Shown: piece by piece, positions 63,745 to 64,000 of the stretch
Layout of the letters: the number at the start of each line of letters is the position of its first letter
How positions within the stretch are numbered: position 1 is the stretch's first letter
Source of the DNA: Aristolochia californica
Lineage: Eukaryota; Streptophyta; Magnoliopsida; Piperales; Aristolochiaceae
Direction of reading: 5' to 3'
Length of the DNA stretch: 64,000 bases
Assembly: GCA_029961685.1 (NCBI GenBank)
Contig: JARWKL010000005.1
Location: 16,024,164-16,088,163 of the forward strand
Made by a program: the position numbers and the translations under genes
The notes under the pieces: model-generated
Database searches by the model: none
The model's input: the letters and a program-made list of their open reading frames with translations, nothing else
What the model was told of the DNA's origin: nothing

Positions 63745-64000
63745 ATGAACCCAAAAGTTTTGCTGTCCAAGTTTGGGAAATTCCACCAGTTCAACCCTAA
63801 CAGCTTGGAATTTTACAAGAATGAGATTTCTTCCACACATGCTTTAAAAATGGATATGCATGCTTGAAACGGGTTAAAGATGCAAATCAACTACGGATCC
63901 AAAACTTTTAAAGAGAATGACAAACAGTCATTAAATTCTCAAGTGAACGTGCGGTGGGATATTTACCCGAGTCAAACGAGCCATTATTTTTCCCACTTGC
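63745..64000 (+). repeat. Partial B monomer (5' part)
   Basis: Leader, GCTTGAAACGGG, CAACTACGGATCC and TATTTACCCGAG place this as the first 256 bp of a type B unit cut by the window end. The array continues beyond. Confidence 0.95.

Larger units (their letters stand above)
1..64000. repeat. Satellite DNA array, 657-bp monomer, 97 complete copies
   Basis: The same sequence recurs head to tail every ~657 bp from the first base to the last, with no reversal and no unique sequence. Shared landmarks in order from the anchor ATG are: ATGAACCCAAAAGTTTTGCT, ATATGCATGCTTSAAACGTG, TGGGATATTTGCCTGAGTC, GCGTTACGGGCTATATTACC, GACGATTGCAAAACC, ACATTTGTGCATTGTGC, AATAAAAACTTTGAG, TCGGTCTCCCTTCATCCCG, AAATAGATCACCACAAAAT, then an A-rich spacer. 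Most units are 654-658 bp; others are 673, 643 or 626-628 bp through two recurrent indels. Pairwise differences are scattered point changes and 1-3 bp indels. The pattern is that of eukaryotic tandem satellite DNA evolving by unequal exchange and conversion. I do not recognise the family. Neither end of the array is in the window. Confidence 0.97.

Noticed and set aside
1..64000. CRISPR-like regular repetition
   Set aside because: The unit is 657 bp with no short conserved repeat alternating with unique spacers; the whole unit is repeated.
1..64000. LTR retrotransposon or rolling-circle element array
   Set aside because: I see no reverse transcriptase, integrase, Rep-helicase, primer-binding site or terminal repeats, and every base is accounted for by the 657-bp unit.
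1..64000. tRNA, rRNA or other RNA genes
   Set aside because: No cloverleaf, 5S-like internal promoter or rRNA core sequence was recognisable on either strand of the monomer.

Overview
The whole 64 kb window is one uninterrupted head-to-tail satellite DNA array. I see no ordinary protein-coding gene, tRNA, rRNA, CRISPR array, transposon or unique sequence. I anchored each unit on the recurring ATG that follows a CACACACCACAA motif. On that anchor I count 97 complete monomers between 413 and 63744, plus a partial unit at each end (1-412 and 63745-64000). All lie in the same orientation. The basic monomer is 657 bp and AT-rich. An array this long, with such large units, diverged variants and mosaic exchange, suggests a eukaryotic nuclear genome, in heterochromatin or near a centromere. 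I do not recognise the satellite family and cannot name the organism; a plant is plausible but unproven.

The monomers fall into modular classes. Type A has the core CAAATCACCTATGGATCA. Type B has CAAATCAACTACGGATCC and about 15 linked point differences over the next 200 bp. Two further indels vary: a 16-bp insertion (CGCCTCACCCTTTT core) about 400 bp into the unit, typical of B, and a 30-bp loss in the AT-rich spacer. They give the length classes 657 (A), 673 (B), 643 (B with short spacer) and 626-628 (A with short spacer). A third class, A', has a diverged leader (ATGAACACAAAAGTTTTGCAG) and always follows a 673- or 665-bp B unit, apart from one that follows the truncated B unit.

Layout: 1-8308 has mixed A units, two B-A' dimers and a short B. 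A truncated 450-bp unit lies at 8309-8758. 8759-17890 has mixed units, including a duplicated dimer at 13965-16582. 17891-22473, 28356-32939 and 55910-59833 are three imperfect instances of one ordered higher-order block (inferred full unit about 5.2 kb: B643, B673, then four distinguishable A subtypes, B673, A'627). 22474-26389 is a B-B-A trimer present twice. 32940-53929 is mostly A units with scattered B. 53930-55909 is a recent run of three 660-bp units. 59834-64000 is A units ending in a B unit.

The most interesting biological feature is a latent open frame in the A monomer: 108 codons, then one stop, then up to 53 more codons in frame (162 codons in all). Several copies bridge the stop. 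Most copies are broken by stops or indels, so the satellite probably captured a piece of a once coding or retro-derived sequence, or holds the frame by chance. Each unit also carries a TATA-like run, an AATAAA hexamer and a GTRAGT splice-donor-like motif, so array transcription is worth testing.
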